A stretch of 64,000 nucleotides of DNA from Xaviernesmea rhizosphaerae (GTDB lineage: Bacteria > Pseudomonadota > Alphaproteobacteria > Rhizobiales > Rhizobiaceae): contig NZ_MKIO01000038.1 in NCBI RefSeq assembly GCF_001938945.1, positions 26,137 through 90,136 of the forward strand. The letters run 5' to 3'. Each line of letters opens with the position of its first letter. Within the stretch, counting starts at the first letter, position 1. A program made the translations under genes and the position numbers. The notes beneath the pieces were generated by a model. That model was not told the DNA's origin, did no database searches, and saw only the letters and a program-made list of their open reading frames with translations. Positions 40,258 through 47,778 of the stretch are shown piece by piece.

Positions 40258-40890
40258 TCACGTCGCCAGAAACACCGAGCGGATGCCATCGACCACGAAC
40301 TGCACGGCGAGTGCGGCGAGCAGCACACCGAGCAGGCGGGTGAGGATGGCCCGGCCGGTGACGCCGAGAAAGCGGTCGATCCGGTCCGCCACGATCAGCG
40401 CGCCGTAGAGGATGAGAACGGAAAAGGCCAGCACCAGCAGGAGTTCGAGCCGCTGCCAGCCGGTGGCGAAGCTGCTGGAAAGAAGCACGGTTGCCGAGAT
40501 GGCGCCTGGGCCGGCGATCAGCGGCAAAGCGAGGGGAAAGACGGCGATGTTCTGGATGTGATCGCGCCTCGTCGCCGTCTCGCCGGTCTTTTCCTTACGC
40601 TCGTTGCGCTTCTCGAAAATCATCTCGAAGGCGATCCAGAACAGCAGCAGACCGCCCGCGATGCGGAAGGCGCCGATGGAGATGCCGAGCGCATTGAGAA
40701 TGCCGTTGCCGAAGATCGCGAAGGTTGCGAGAATGCCAAAGGCGATCAGCGCGCCCTGACGCGCGACATGGCCGCGCTCGGCCCGCGTCAGCCCATTGGT
40801 CAGGGTGAGGAAGATCGGTGCGAGGCCGGGAGGATCGATCGTGACCAGGATCGTGGTCAGCGCGTTGATCAGATGGTCGATTTCGATCAC
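40258..40890 (-). CDS. MarC-family integral membrane protein
   Basis: The 210-aa protein has six hydrophobic segments and MarC/UPF0056 features: LVTIDPPGLAPIFLTLTNG, ARQGALIAFGILATFAIFGN, GAFRIAGGLLLFWIAFEMIF and FPLALPLIAGPGAISATVLL. Despite its name the family is not shown to cause antibiotic resistance; function is unknown. The start is a GTG at 40890 preceded by GAAGGAGA. It converges with parE. Confidence 0.9.
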   Translation of the reverse strand: MIEIDHLINALTTILVTIDPPGLAPIFLTLTNGLTRAERGHVARQGALIAFGILATFAIFGNGILNALGISIGAFRIAGGLLLFWIAFEMIFEKRNERKEKTGETATRRDHIQNIAVFPLALPLIAGPGAISATVLLSSSFATGWQRLELLLVLAFSVLILYGALIVADRIDRFLGVTGRAILTRLLGVLLAALAVQFVVDGIRSVFLAT

Positions 40891-41217
40891 GAGGGTCTCC
40901 TTCGGCCGGCGCCTGCGTCAGGGGCCTTGCTCTCTCCGCCAGCCATCATGACGCAGTCGCCCACCGATGCAAGCCGCCCTGGCCTTGCCCGACGGATGGG
41001 CGACCGTTAAGGGTGGGCGGGACGACGCCCGGTCGGAACGGGATCGACACCGGCGTCCCGTCGATTTCCCCGACCCCGGGCGAAAGCCGCCTTGAAAAGG
41101 CCCGATCCCGGCGTTTTTTCCGCTATGCTGTTCATAACCGGCGGGCCAAATTGGCGCTTGCCGGACCCATGGGCTATAACTCGGCCTATGATTCTCAAAC
41201 GAAGATCGTGATCGATA
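40891..41217. other. Divergent region marC / gyrA
   Basis: No gene is supported in these 327 bp. The right half holds the probable gyrA promoter at 41151-41180. The left half is GC-rich with imperfect inverted repeats near 41030-41073 (CGGGACG...GCGTCCCG). Confidence 0.4.
41151..41180 (+). promoter_or_regulatory. Probable sigma-70 promoter of gyrA
   Basis: TTGGCG (41151-41156), an 18-bp spacer and TATAAC (41175-41180) lie 37 bp upstream of the gyrA GTG. The -10 is a close match to TATAAT; the -35 matches at three or four positions. Confidence 0.55.
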
Positions 41218-43977
41218 GTGACTGACCAAAGCACACCCGGCGGCAAGGATACGCCAGGAATCGAGCCCATCTCCATCATGGATGAGATGCAGCGCTCCTA
41301 TCTCGACTATGCGATGAGCGTCATCGTCAGCCGCGCGCTGCCTGATGTGCGCGATGGCCTGAAACCGGTCCATCGCCGCATTCTCTACGGCATGTCCGAG
41401 CTCGGGATCGACTGGAACAAGAAATACGTCAAATGCGCCCGCGTCACCGGCGACGTGATGGGTAAGTACCATCCGCACGGCAACCTGGCGATCTATGATG
41501 CACTGGCCCGCATGGCCCAGCCCTGGTCGCTGCGCCTGCCGCTGATCGACGGGCAGGGCAATTTCGGCTCGATCGACGGTGATCCGCCGGCGGCCGAGCG
41601 CTACACCGAATGCCGGCTGGAAAAGGCGGCGCATGCGCTGCTGGATGACCTCGACAAGGAAACGGTCGATTTCCGCGACAATTACGACGGCACGCTGTCC
41701 GAGCCCGTCGTCGTTCCCGCCAAGTTCCCGAACCTTCTGGTCAACGGCGCGGGCGGCATCGCGGTCGGTATGGCCACCAACATCCCGCCACACAATCTGG
41801 GCGAGGTCATCAATGGCTGTATCGCGCTGATCGACGACCCCGCGATCGAGCTGCATCAGCTGATGGAGATCATCCCCGGCCCGGACTTCCCGACGGCCGC
41901 CTTCATCATGGGCCGCTCGGGCATCCGCTCGGCCTATGAGACCGGGCGCGGCTCGGTGATCATGCGCGGGCGCGCCACGGTCGAGCCGATGCGCGGCGAC
42001 CGCGAACAGATCATCATCACCGAGGTTCCCTACCAGGTGAACAAGGCGACGATGATCGAGAAGATGGCCGAGCTGGTGCGCGACAAGCGCATCGAGGGCA
42101 TTTCCGACATTCGCGACGAATCCGACCGCCAGGGCTACCGCGTGGTGATCGAGCTGAAGCGCGACGCCAATGCCGAGGTGATCCTCAACCAGCTCTATCG
42201 CTACACCCCGCTGCAGACCTCCTTCGGCTGCAACATGGTGGCGCTGAACGGCGGCAAGCCGGAGCAGATGACCCTGCTCGACATGCTGCGCGCCTTCGTC
42301 GCCTTCCGCGAGGATGTCGTCTCCCGCCGCACCAAGTTCCTCCTGCGCAAGGCGCGCGAGCGGGCCCATGTCCTGGTCGGTCTCGCCATTGCCGTCGCCA
42401 ATATCGACGAGGTGATCAAGCTGATCCGCGAGGCGCCGGATCCGGCCACCGCGCGCGAGCAGATGATGACGCGCCGCTGGCCGTCCGCCGATGTCGAATC
42501 GCTGATCCGCCTGATCGACGATCCGCGCCACCGCATCAACGAGGACGGCACCTACAATCTCTCCGAGGAGCAGGCGCGCGCCATTCTCGAGCTGCGTCTT
42601 GCTCGCCTGACCGCGCTCGGCCGTGACGAGATCGGCGACGAGCTGAACACGATCGGCGCGGAGATCCGGGATTATCTCGAAATCCTCGGTTCCCGTCTGC
42701 GCATCCTCCAGATCGTCAAGGACGAGCTGATCGCTGTGCGCGAGGAGTTCGGCACGCCGCGCCGCACCGAGATCGTCGAGGGCGGTCCGGATATGGACGA
42801 CGAGGATCTGATCGCCCGCGAGGACATGGTGGTCACCGTCTCGCATCTCGGCTACATCAAGCGTGTGCCGCTGACGACCTATCGCGCGCAGCGGCGCGGC
42901 GGCAAGGGCCGCTCGGGCATGGCCACGCGCGACGAGGATTTCGTCACCCGCCTGTTCGTGGCCAATACGCACACGCCGGTCCTGTTCTTCTCCTCGCGCG
43001 GCATCGTCTACAAGGAGAAGGTCTGGCGCCTGCCGATCGGCACGCCCCAGTCCAAGGGCAAGGCCCTGATCAACATGCTGCCGCTGGAGCCGGGCGAGCG
43101 CATCACCACCATCATGCCGCTGCCGGAGGATGAGGCGTCCTGGGAAAACCTCGACGTGATGTTCTCCACCACCCGCGGCACTGTGCGGCGCAACAAGCTT
43201 TCGGATTTCGTCCAGGTCAACCGCAACGGCAAGATCGCCATGAAGCTCGAGGAGGAGGGCGACGAGATCCTCTCCGTCGAGACCTGCACCGATCGCGACG
43301 ACGTCCTGCTGACGACGGCTCTGGGGCAATGCATCCGCTTCCCGGTGGATGATGTGCGCGTCTTTGCCGGGCGAAACTCGATCGGCGTGCGTGGCATTTC
43401 CATGGGCGAGGGCGACCGGATCATCTCCATGACCATCGTCGGCCATGTGGATGCGGAACCCTGGGAGCGCGCCGCCTATCTCAAGCGCGCCGCTGTCGAG
43501 CGCCGCGCCACGACGGGCGAGGAAGAAGAGATCGCGCTGGTGGGTGAGGAAGTGACCGAGGAAGGTCAGCTTTCCGACAGCCGCTATGAAGAGCTGAAGG
43601 CGCGCGAGCAATTCGTGCTGACGGTCTCGGAAAAGGGCTTCGGCAAGCGGTCGTCCACCTATGATTTCCGCACCTCGGGCCGCGGCGGCAAGGGCATCCG
43701 CGCCACCGATCCCTCGAAGATCGCCGAGATCGGCGCATTGATCGCCGCCTTCCCGGTGGAAGAGGCCGACCAGATCATGCTCGTCTCCGATGGCGGCCAG
43801 TTGATCCGCGTGCCGGTCAACGGCATCCGGCTGGCGAGCCGCGCCACCAAGGGCGTGACGATCTTCTCCACCGCCAAGGACGAGAAGGTGGTTTCGGTCG
43901 AGCGCATCAGCGAGCCGGAAGAAACCGAGGAGGTCGCCGCGCCGGAAGCCGAGGGCGCGGAGCCGCCCGCCGTTTGA
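41218..43977 (+). CDS. gyrA: DNA gyrase subunit A
   Basis: GyrA (919 aa) cuts and rejoins DNA during supercoiling. Its start is a GTG. The breakage-reunion domain has the catalytic Tyr129 (AERYTE), and the GyrA-box YRAQRRGGKGRSG of the C-terminal wrapping pinwheel is intact, as are VPLTTYRAQ-type blades. In the quinolone-resistance region, YHPHGNLAIYD places Asn89 and Leu90 at the positions of E. coli Asp82 and Ser83, with Asp94 equal to Asp87. An acidic tail ends the protein. A strong terminator follows. Confidence 0.98.
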   Translation: MTDQSTPGGKDTPGIEPISIMDEMQRSYLDYAMSVIVSRALPDVRDGLKPVHRRILYGMSELGIDWNKKYVKCARVTGDVMGKYHPHGNLAIYDALARMAQPWSLRLPLIDGQGNFGSIDGDPPAAERYTECRLEKAAHALLDDLDKETVDFRDNYDGTLSEPVVVPAKFPNLLVNGAGGIAVGMATNIPPHNLGEVINGCIALIDDPAIELHQLMEIIPGPDFPTAAFIMGRSGIRSAYETGRGSVIMRGRATVEPMRGDREQIIITEVPYQVNKATMIEKMAELVRDKRIEGISDIRDESDRQGYRVVIELKRDANAEVILNQLYRYTPLQTSFGCNMVALNGGKPEQMTLLDMLRAFVAFREDVVSRRTKFLLRKARERAHVLVGLAIAVANIDEVIKLIREAPDPATAREQMMTRRWPSADVESLIRLIDDPRHRINEDGTYNLSEEQARAILELRLARLTALGRDEIGDELNTIGAEIRDYLEILGSRLRILQIVKDELIAVREEFGTPRRTEIVEGGPDMDDEDLIAREDMVVTVSHLGYIKRVPLTTYRAQRRGGKGRSGMATRDEDFVTRLFVANTHTPVLFFSSRGIVYKEKVWRLPIGTPQSKGKALINMLPLEPGERITTIMPLPEDEASWENLDVMFSTTRGTVRRNKLSDFVQVNRNGKIAMKLEEEGDEILSVETCTDRDDVLLTTALGQCIRFPVDDVRVFAGRNSIGVRGISMGEGDRIISMTIVGHVDAEPWERAAYLKRAAVERRATTGEEEEIALVGEEVTEEGQLSDSRYEELKAREQFVLTVSEKGFGKRSSTYDFRTSGRGGKGIRATDPSKIAEIGALIAAFPVEEADQIMLVSDGGQLIRVPVNGIRLASRATKGVTIFSTAKDEKVVSVERISEPEETEEVAAPEAEGAEPPAV

Positions 43978-44017
43978 CGCAAGCGCAGGGCCGTTTGGCC
44001 AGTCACTGATCCATAGG

Positions 44018-44049
44018 AAAAAGGGCGGCTCCATCGGGCCGCCCTTTTT
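44018..44049. terminator. Rho-independent terminator after gyrA
   Basis: A perfect 12-bp stem (44018-44029 with 44038-44049) with GC-rich core GGGCGGC/GCCGCCC, an 8-nt loop and a T5 tail. A5 on the left makes it usable on both strands. Confidence 0.92.
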
Positions 44050-44111
44050 CATGGACCGGCCACGAGCCGCATGCAGTCCGGCTCGGCCTCAGACAAACGA
44101 GCCGCAAACAA

Positions 44112-44145
44112 AGAAAAAGCCGGACGGCAGGGGACCGTCCGGCTT
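44112..44145 (-). terminator. Rho-independent terminator of the two small membrane genes
   Basis: On the minus strand AAGCCGGACGG-TCCCCTG-CCGTCCGGCTT is an 11-bp perfect stem followed by TTTCTTT. It lies about 120 bp past the stop of the 44-aa gene, showing that a minus-strand transcript ends here, independently of gyrA. Confidence 0.88.
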
Positions 44146-44265
44146 GAAACGTCTGGATGCTGGAGGTCATCCGACGGTGTAATCTGATTGATAAGTATCC
44201 GCTCGACTGTGTCGAACTCATGGCCTTATCGGCGCGTTATCGGCCTGATCTAGCGAGCTTCGCGC

Positions 44266-44400
44266 TCAGACGTTGAAGCCGCGCGCGCGGGCTTCCTTCA
44301 AGGCGAGCCTGTCTTTCTGAAGATCTTGGATCGTTTTGGCAAAATCGACCAGGAACACAAAACAAATCACGGCCGACATGAGCGTCATCGTAATCGCCAT
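44266..44400 (-). CDS. Small membrane protein, 44 aa, unknown function
   Basis: A short gene: ATG at 44400 is preceded by GAGG 7 bases upstream. The product starts MAITMTLMSAVICFVFLVDF, one hydrophobic helix, followed by a charged amphipathic tail (KTIQDLQKDRLALKEARARG). It is a single-pass protein with a basic/acidic cytoplasmic tail. It is the second of two tandem tiny genes (33-bp gap) between gyrA and coaD with their own terminator at 44112-44145. Family not recognised. Confidence 0.6.
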   Translation of the reverse strand: MAITMTLMSAVICFVFLVDFAKTIQDLQKDRLALKEARARGFNV

Positions 44401-44433
44401 GGCGGTTCCTCAAGAAAAGATTGAATGCCGAGC

Positions 44434-44550
44434 TCAGCCCAGGCGGTGGTTTTGGTCGATGCGATCCATCCGGGCTTCCTGCCGCATGGCATTCAGCGTT
44501 GCGAACAGCATCACGAAGAACATCAGGATTGAGAGAAGCAGAAGAGCCAT
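44434..44550 (-). CDS. Small membrane protein, 38 aa, unknown function
   Basis: ATG at 44550 has a good ribosome site (AAAGGA, 8 bases upstream). The product starts MALLLLSILMFFVMLFATLN, a single very hydrophobic helix, then a polar tail MRQEARMDRIDQNHRLG. Size, topology and tandem position match its neighbour at 44266-44400, although the sequences are not obviously homologous. Such genes are usually missed in annotation. No family recognised; possibly a regulator or accessory subunit of a membrane complex. Confidence 0.6.
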   Translation of the reverse strand: MALLLLSILMFFVMLFATLNAMRQEARMDRIDQNHRLG

Positions 44551-44742
44551 CGTTGTATCCTTTCGCACCTAACAACGACGCGTTCGATCAAAAGGTTCCA
44601 GCTCTGTTTCTGTGCATCGACCTGTTGCTTGCGGATGATTCTTGCCGGCTCGCGGCGAGAAAGGGCAGGGCGGGGGTGGCGCCAGCTCTTGCGGCCCGCG
44701 CGCGGGCATGACAAAAGGCCCGGCAAAGGGACAGAGAAACCG

Positions 44743-45246
44743 ATGACCAGAGCGTTCTTTCCAGGCTCCTTCGATCCGATGACGAATGGCCATCTCGATG
44801 TGTTGGCCCAGGGCCTGGCCGTGGCGCGCACGGTGGTGGTGGGCATCGGCATTCATCCGGGCAAGACGCCGCTGATGACAGCGGAAGCACGCGCCGCCCT
44901 GATCAGCGCCGTGGTGGCCGAGGCGCTGCCGGAGCGGGCAGCCGATGTCTCGGTGATCTTCTTCAAGGGGCTCGTGGTCGAGGCAGCGCGCGCCGAAGGC
45001 GCCAGCCTGCTCCTGCGCGGCCTGCGCGACGGCACGGATCTGGATTATGAAATGCAGATGGCGGGGATGAACCGGGCCATGGCGCCCGACATCCAGACCG
45101 TGTTTCTGCCGGCCGAGGCAGGTTTGAGGCCCATTACCGCCACATTGGTCCGCCAGATCGCGGCCATGGGCGGCGATGTCGCGCCCTTCGTGCCGGCGCC
45201 GGTGCTGAAAGCGCTGCAGGCCCTGCGCGCGCCCTCAGCCCCCTGA
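44743..45246 (+). CDS. coaD: Phosphopantetheine adenylyltransferase
   Basis: The 167-aa enzyme makes dephospho-CoA from 4'-phosphopantetheine and ATP, the penultimate step of CoA synthesis. The nucleotidyltransferase motif GSFDPMTNGHLD (His17), FKGLVVEAA, LLRGLRDGTDLDYE and the C-terminal ITATLVRQIA are in place. Start 44743 (MTRAFFPGSFD) matches the family; the longer ORF upstream is non-coding. It opens the coaD-ppi-ppi-queA-tgt series. Confidence 0.96.
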   Translation: MTRAFFPGSFDPMTNGHLDVLAQGLAVARTVVVGIGIHPGKTPLMTAEARAALISAVVAEALPERAADVSVIFFKGLVVEAARAEGASLLLRGLRDGTDLDYEMQMAGMNRAMAPDIQTVFLPAEAGLRPITATLVRQIAAMGGDVAPFVPAPVLKALQALRAPSAP

Positions 45247-45300
45247 TCGACCGTCGATCATCCTCCGGTCCAACCGAAAAAAGTCTTTGGGAGTTCATCC

Positions 45301-45870
45301 ATGAAAATCCGCCATCTTGCCCTTGCCGGCGCGCTTATGGTCTCGGCCTTCGCTTCCCAGGCCTTCGCCCAGGCCAAGGACTATCTGACGATCCAGCTGA
45401 AGGACGGCCCCGTCGTCATCGAGCTGCGTCCCGATATCGCGCCGAAGCATGTGGCGCGGCTGAAGGAGCTGGCGGCCGAAGGCGCCTATAACAATGTAGC
45501 CTTCCACCGCGTCATTCCTGGCTTCATGGCCCAGACCGGCGACGTGAAGTATGGCAACATGGAAAAGAACTTCCAGGCCGGCATGGCCGGCATGGGCGGC
45601 TCCGACAAGCCGGACCTCAAGGCGGAGTTCTCCAAGGTGCCCTTCGAGCGCGGCACGGTCGGCATGGCCCGCTCGCAAAGCCCGAATTCGGCCAATTCGC
45701 AGTTCTTCATCATGTTCGCCCCCGGCTCCTTCCTCAACGGTCAGTATACGGTCGTCGGCAAGGTGGTGAAGGGCATGGAAAACGTGGACAAGATCAAGAA
45801 GGGCAGTGAGGCCGATAACGGCAGCGTCAGCGACCCCGACCGCATGATCAGCGTCAAGGTCGGCCAGTAA
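45301..45870 (+). CDS. Peptidyl-prolyl cis-trans isomerase, cyclophilin type, secreted
   Basis: This 189-aa cyclophilin has a signal peptide (residues 1-23, AFA-QA) and so folds proteins in the periplasm. Core motifs: HVARLKELAAEGAYNNVAFHRVIPGFMAQTGD (catalytic Arg in FHRV), SQSPNSANSQFFIMFA, and NGQYTVVGKVVKGMENVD. It lies upstream of a second, cytoplasmic cyclophilin; the pair probably arose by duplication. Confidence 0.95.
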   Translation: MKIRHLALAGALMVSAFASQAFAQAKDYLTIQLKDGPVVIELRPDIAPKHVARLKELAAEGAYNNVAFHRVIPGFMAQTGDVKYGNMEKNFQAGMAGMGGSDKPDLKAEFSKVPFERGTVGMARSQSPNSANSQFFIMFAPGSFLNGQYTVVGKVVKGMENVDKIKKGSEADNGSVSDPDRMISVKVGQ

Positions 45871-45930
45871 AGAACCACGGCGGAACAGATAGACAATGGA
45901 CGGGCGGCAGGTGCTGCCCGCACATGCGAT

Positions 45931-45961
45931 CATCGGACTGGCTGTCATAAACAGTCCGATG
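45931..45961. repeat. Hairpin between the two cyclophilin genes
   Basis: Perfect 10-bp arms CATCGGACTG (45931-45940) and CAGTCCGATG (45952-45961) with an 11-nt loop. It lies just before repeat copy B. No T-run follows directly. It may stop or stabilise the upstream mRNA. Confidence 0.55.
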
Positions 45962-45978
45962 CTCCAGATTTTGTTTTT

Positions 45979-46019
45979 GCATCGGGTCGAAAACCGGTTG
46001 CCGCTTTTCGGGCCGATGC
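45979..46019. repeat. Intergenic repeat, copy B (GCATCGG...CCGATGC with CGAAAACC core)
   Basis: Outer arms GCATCGG (45979-45985) and CCGATGC (46013-46019) and inner arms CGAAAA/TTTTCG form a near-perfect palindrome. The core shares CGAAAACC, CCGCTTTTCGG with copy A at 26699-26738. It ends 23 bp before the second cyclophilin ATG, so it lies in the leader of that gene. Confidence 0.65.
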
Positions 46020-46041
46020 TTGATTTCAAAGGAGAGAGACC

Positions 46042-46551
46042 ATGGCCGAGATCAAGGATCCGGAAAACACCCTCATCATGGAAACCACCAAGGGCCGCGT
46101 CGTTATCGAGCTGCGCCCGGACCTGGCACCCGGCCATGTCGCGCGGATCAAGGAACTGGTCGGCGAAGGCGCCTATGACGGCGTCGTCTTCCACCGCGTC
46201 ATCGAGGACTTCATGGCCCAGACGGGCGACGTGCAGTTCGGCAAGCAAGGTGGCGCAAGCTTCAATCCGGCCCGCGCCGGAATGGGCGGCTCCGACAAGC
46301 CGGACCTGAAGGCGGAATTCTCGGCGGAATCGCATGTGCGCGGCACCTGCTCCATGGCCCGCTCGCAGAGCCCGAACTCGGCCAATTCGCAGTTCTTCAT
46401 CTGCTTCACCGACGCTCCCTGGCTGAACCGCCAGTACACGGTCTGGGGCAAGGTGATCGACGGCATGGACAATATCGACAAGATCAAGCGCGGCGAGCCG
46501 GTGAAGGATCCCGACTCGATCGTCTCGATCAAGCTCGCTTCTGCGGCCTGA
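46042..46551 (+). CDS. Peptidyl-prolyl cis-trans isomerase, cyclophilin type, cytoplasmic
   Basis: The 169-aa enzyme lacks a signal peptide and is the cytoplasmic counterpart of the preceding gene. Motifs: HVARIKELVGEGAYDGVVFHRVIEDFMAQTGD, CSMARSQSPNSANSQFFICF, WLNRQYTVWGKVIDGMDNID. AAGGAGAGAG precedes the ATG. A strong hairpin follows at 46598-46642. Confidence 0.95.
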   Translation: MAEIKDPENTLIMETTKGRVVIELRPDLAPGHVARIKELVGEGAYDGVVFHRVIEDFMAQTGDVQFGKQGGASFNPARAGMGGSDKPDLKAEFSAESHVRGTCSMARSQSPNSANSQFFICFTDAPWLNRQYTVWGKVIDGMDNIDKIKRGEPVKDPDSIVSIKLASAA

Positions 46552-46597
46552 TCCGTCGCCTGCGGCGGAGTGCTCCGCCGACCTTGAACGAACAGAC

Positions 46598-46642
46598 CGA
46601 AGGGCGGGGCGGCGCGCGAGCAGCGCGGCACCCCGCCCTTCG
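46598..46642 (+). terminator. Large stem-loop after the second cyclophilin gene
   Basis: Perfect 12-bp arms 46598-46609 and 46631-46642 (CGAAGGGCGGGG/CCCCGCCCTTCG) with inner GCGC pairing; GGGCGTTTG follows. A separate 8-bp hairpin CGGCGGAG-TG-CTCCGCCG at 46563-46580 precedes it. They separate ppi from queA-tgt, perhaps only partially. Confidence 0.65.
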
Positions 46643-46713
46643 GGCGTTTGTCACCACGTGCTGGCGCTTGCCGGCCGCTGCGGACCCCTATCCCTTCGAC
46701 ATGAGAGCCTGAC

Positions 46714-47778
46714 ATGCGCGTCGATCTCTTCGACTTCGACCTGCCCGAAAGCGCCATTGCGCTCAGACCCGCCGAACCGCGTGACAGCGCGCGCCTGCTT
46801 CTGGTGCACCCGCAGGAGACGGAGCGGGAGCTTGCCGATCACGGCGTTCTGGAACTGCCGGATTTCCTGCAGCCCGGCGATGCGCTGGTCTTCAACGACA
46901 CCAAGGTCATTCCCGCCCAGCTCCAGGGCATCCGACGCCGCGGCCCCGATGTGGCGACCACGGTGGATTTCACTCTGCATATGCGGGTCGCGCCGGATCG
47001 CTGGAAGGCCTTCGCGCGGCCGGCCAAGCGGCTGAAATCAGGCGATGCCGTGGAATTCGGCCCCGAACTGGCGGCCGAGATCGTCGAAAAGGGCGATGCG
47101 GGCGAGGTGACGCTCGCCTTCGACCGCGCCGGTCCTGCGCTCGATCAGGCGATCATGGCGACAGGCCATATTCCGCTGCCCCCCTATATCGCTGCCAAAC
47201 GACCCGAAGATGCGCGCGACCGGGCGGACTATCAGACCATCTATGCCCGGGAAGAGGGCGCTGTTGCCGCGCCCACGGCGGGGCTGCATTTCACCGACCG
47301 GCTCTTCGCCGCGCTCGACGCGCGCGGGATCGAACGCTATTTCGTCACGCTCCATGTCGGCGCCGGCACCTTTCTGCCGGTCAAGGCGGAGGATACCGAT
47401 CATCATGTGATGCACCAGGAGATCGGCCAGGTCAGCGCCGAGACGGCCGCGAAGCTCAACGCCGTGAAGGCGAGGGGCGGGCGCATCGTCTGCGTCGGCA
47501 CCACCTCGCTGCGGCTGATCGAAAGTGCTGCGCGCGAAGACGGGCAGATCGCGCCCTGGTCCGGCGCCACCGGCATCTTCATCACCCCCGGCTATCGCTT
47601 TCGCGCGGTGGATGGGCTGATGACCAATTTCCACCTGCCGCGCTCGACGCTGTTCATGCTGGTCTCGGCCTTTTGCGGCCTGGAGACCATGCATCGCGCC
47701 TATGCCCATGCCATCGCGTCGGGCTATCGTTTCTACTCCTATGGCGACACCAGCCTGCTTTTCCGGAAGACTTCATGA
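46714..47778 (+). CDS. queA: S-adenosylmethionine:tRNA ribosyltransferase-isomerase
   Basis: QueA (354 aa) transfers and isomerises the ribosyl moiety of SAM to preQ1-tRNA to give epoxyqueuosine. Motifs: FDFDLPESAIALRPAEPRD, ALVFNDTKVIPAQL, YQTIYAREEGAVAAPTAGLHFT, VTLHVGAGTFLPVK, ITPGYRFRAVDGLMTNFHLPRSTLFMLVSAF. The stop overlaps the tgt start by 4 bp (47775-47778), so the two queuosine enzymes are translationally coupled. Confidence 0.97.
   Translation: MRVDLFDFDLPESAIALRPAEPRDSARLLLVHPQETERELADHGVLELPDFLQPGDALVFNDTKVIPAQLQGIRRRGPDVATTVDFTLHMRVAPDRWKAFARPAKRLKSGDAVEFGPELAAEIVEKGDAGEVTLAFDRAGPALDQAIMATGHIPLPPYIAAKRPEDARDRADYQTIYAREEGAVAAPTAGLHFTDRLFAALDARGIERYFVTLHVGAGTFLPVKAEDTDHHVMHQEIGQVSAETAAKLNAVKARGGRIVCVGTTSLRLIESAAREDGQIAPWSGATGIFITPGYRFRAVDGLMTNFHLPRSTLFMLVSAFCGLETMHRAYAHAIASGYRFYSYGDTSLLFRKTS

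Noticed and set aside
40918..44052. 1044-codon minus-strand ORF opposite gyrA
   Set aside because: Antisense shadow of gyrA with biased His/Gly/Arg/Asp composition; gyrA on the plus strand is complete.
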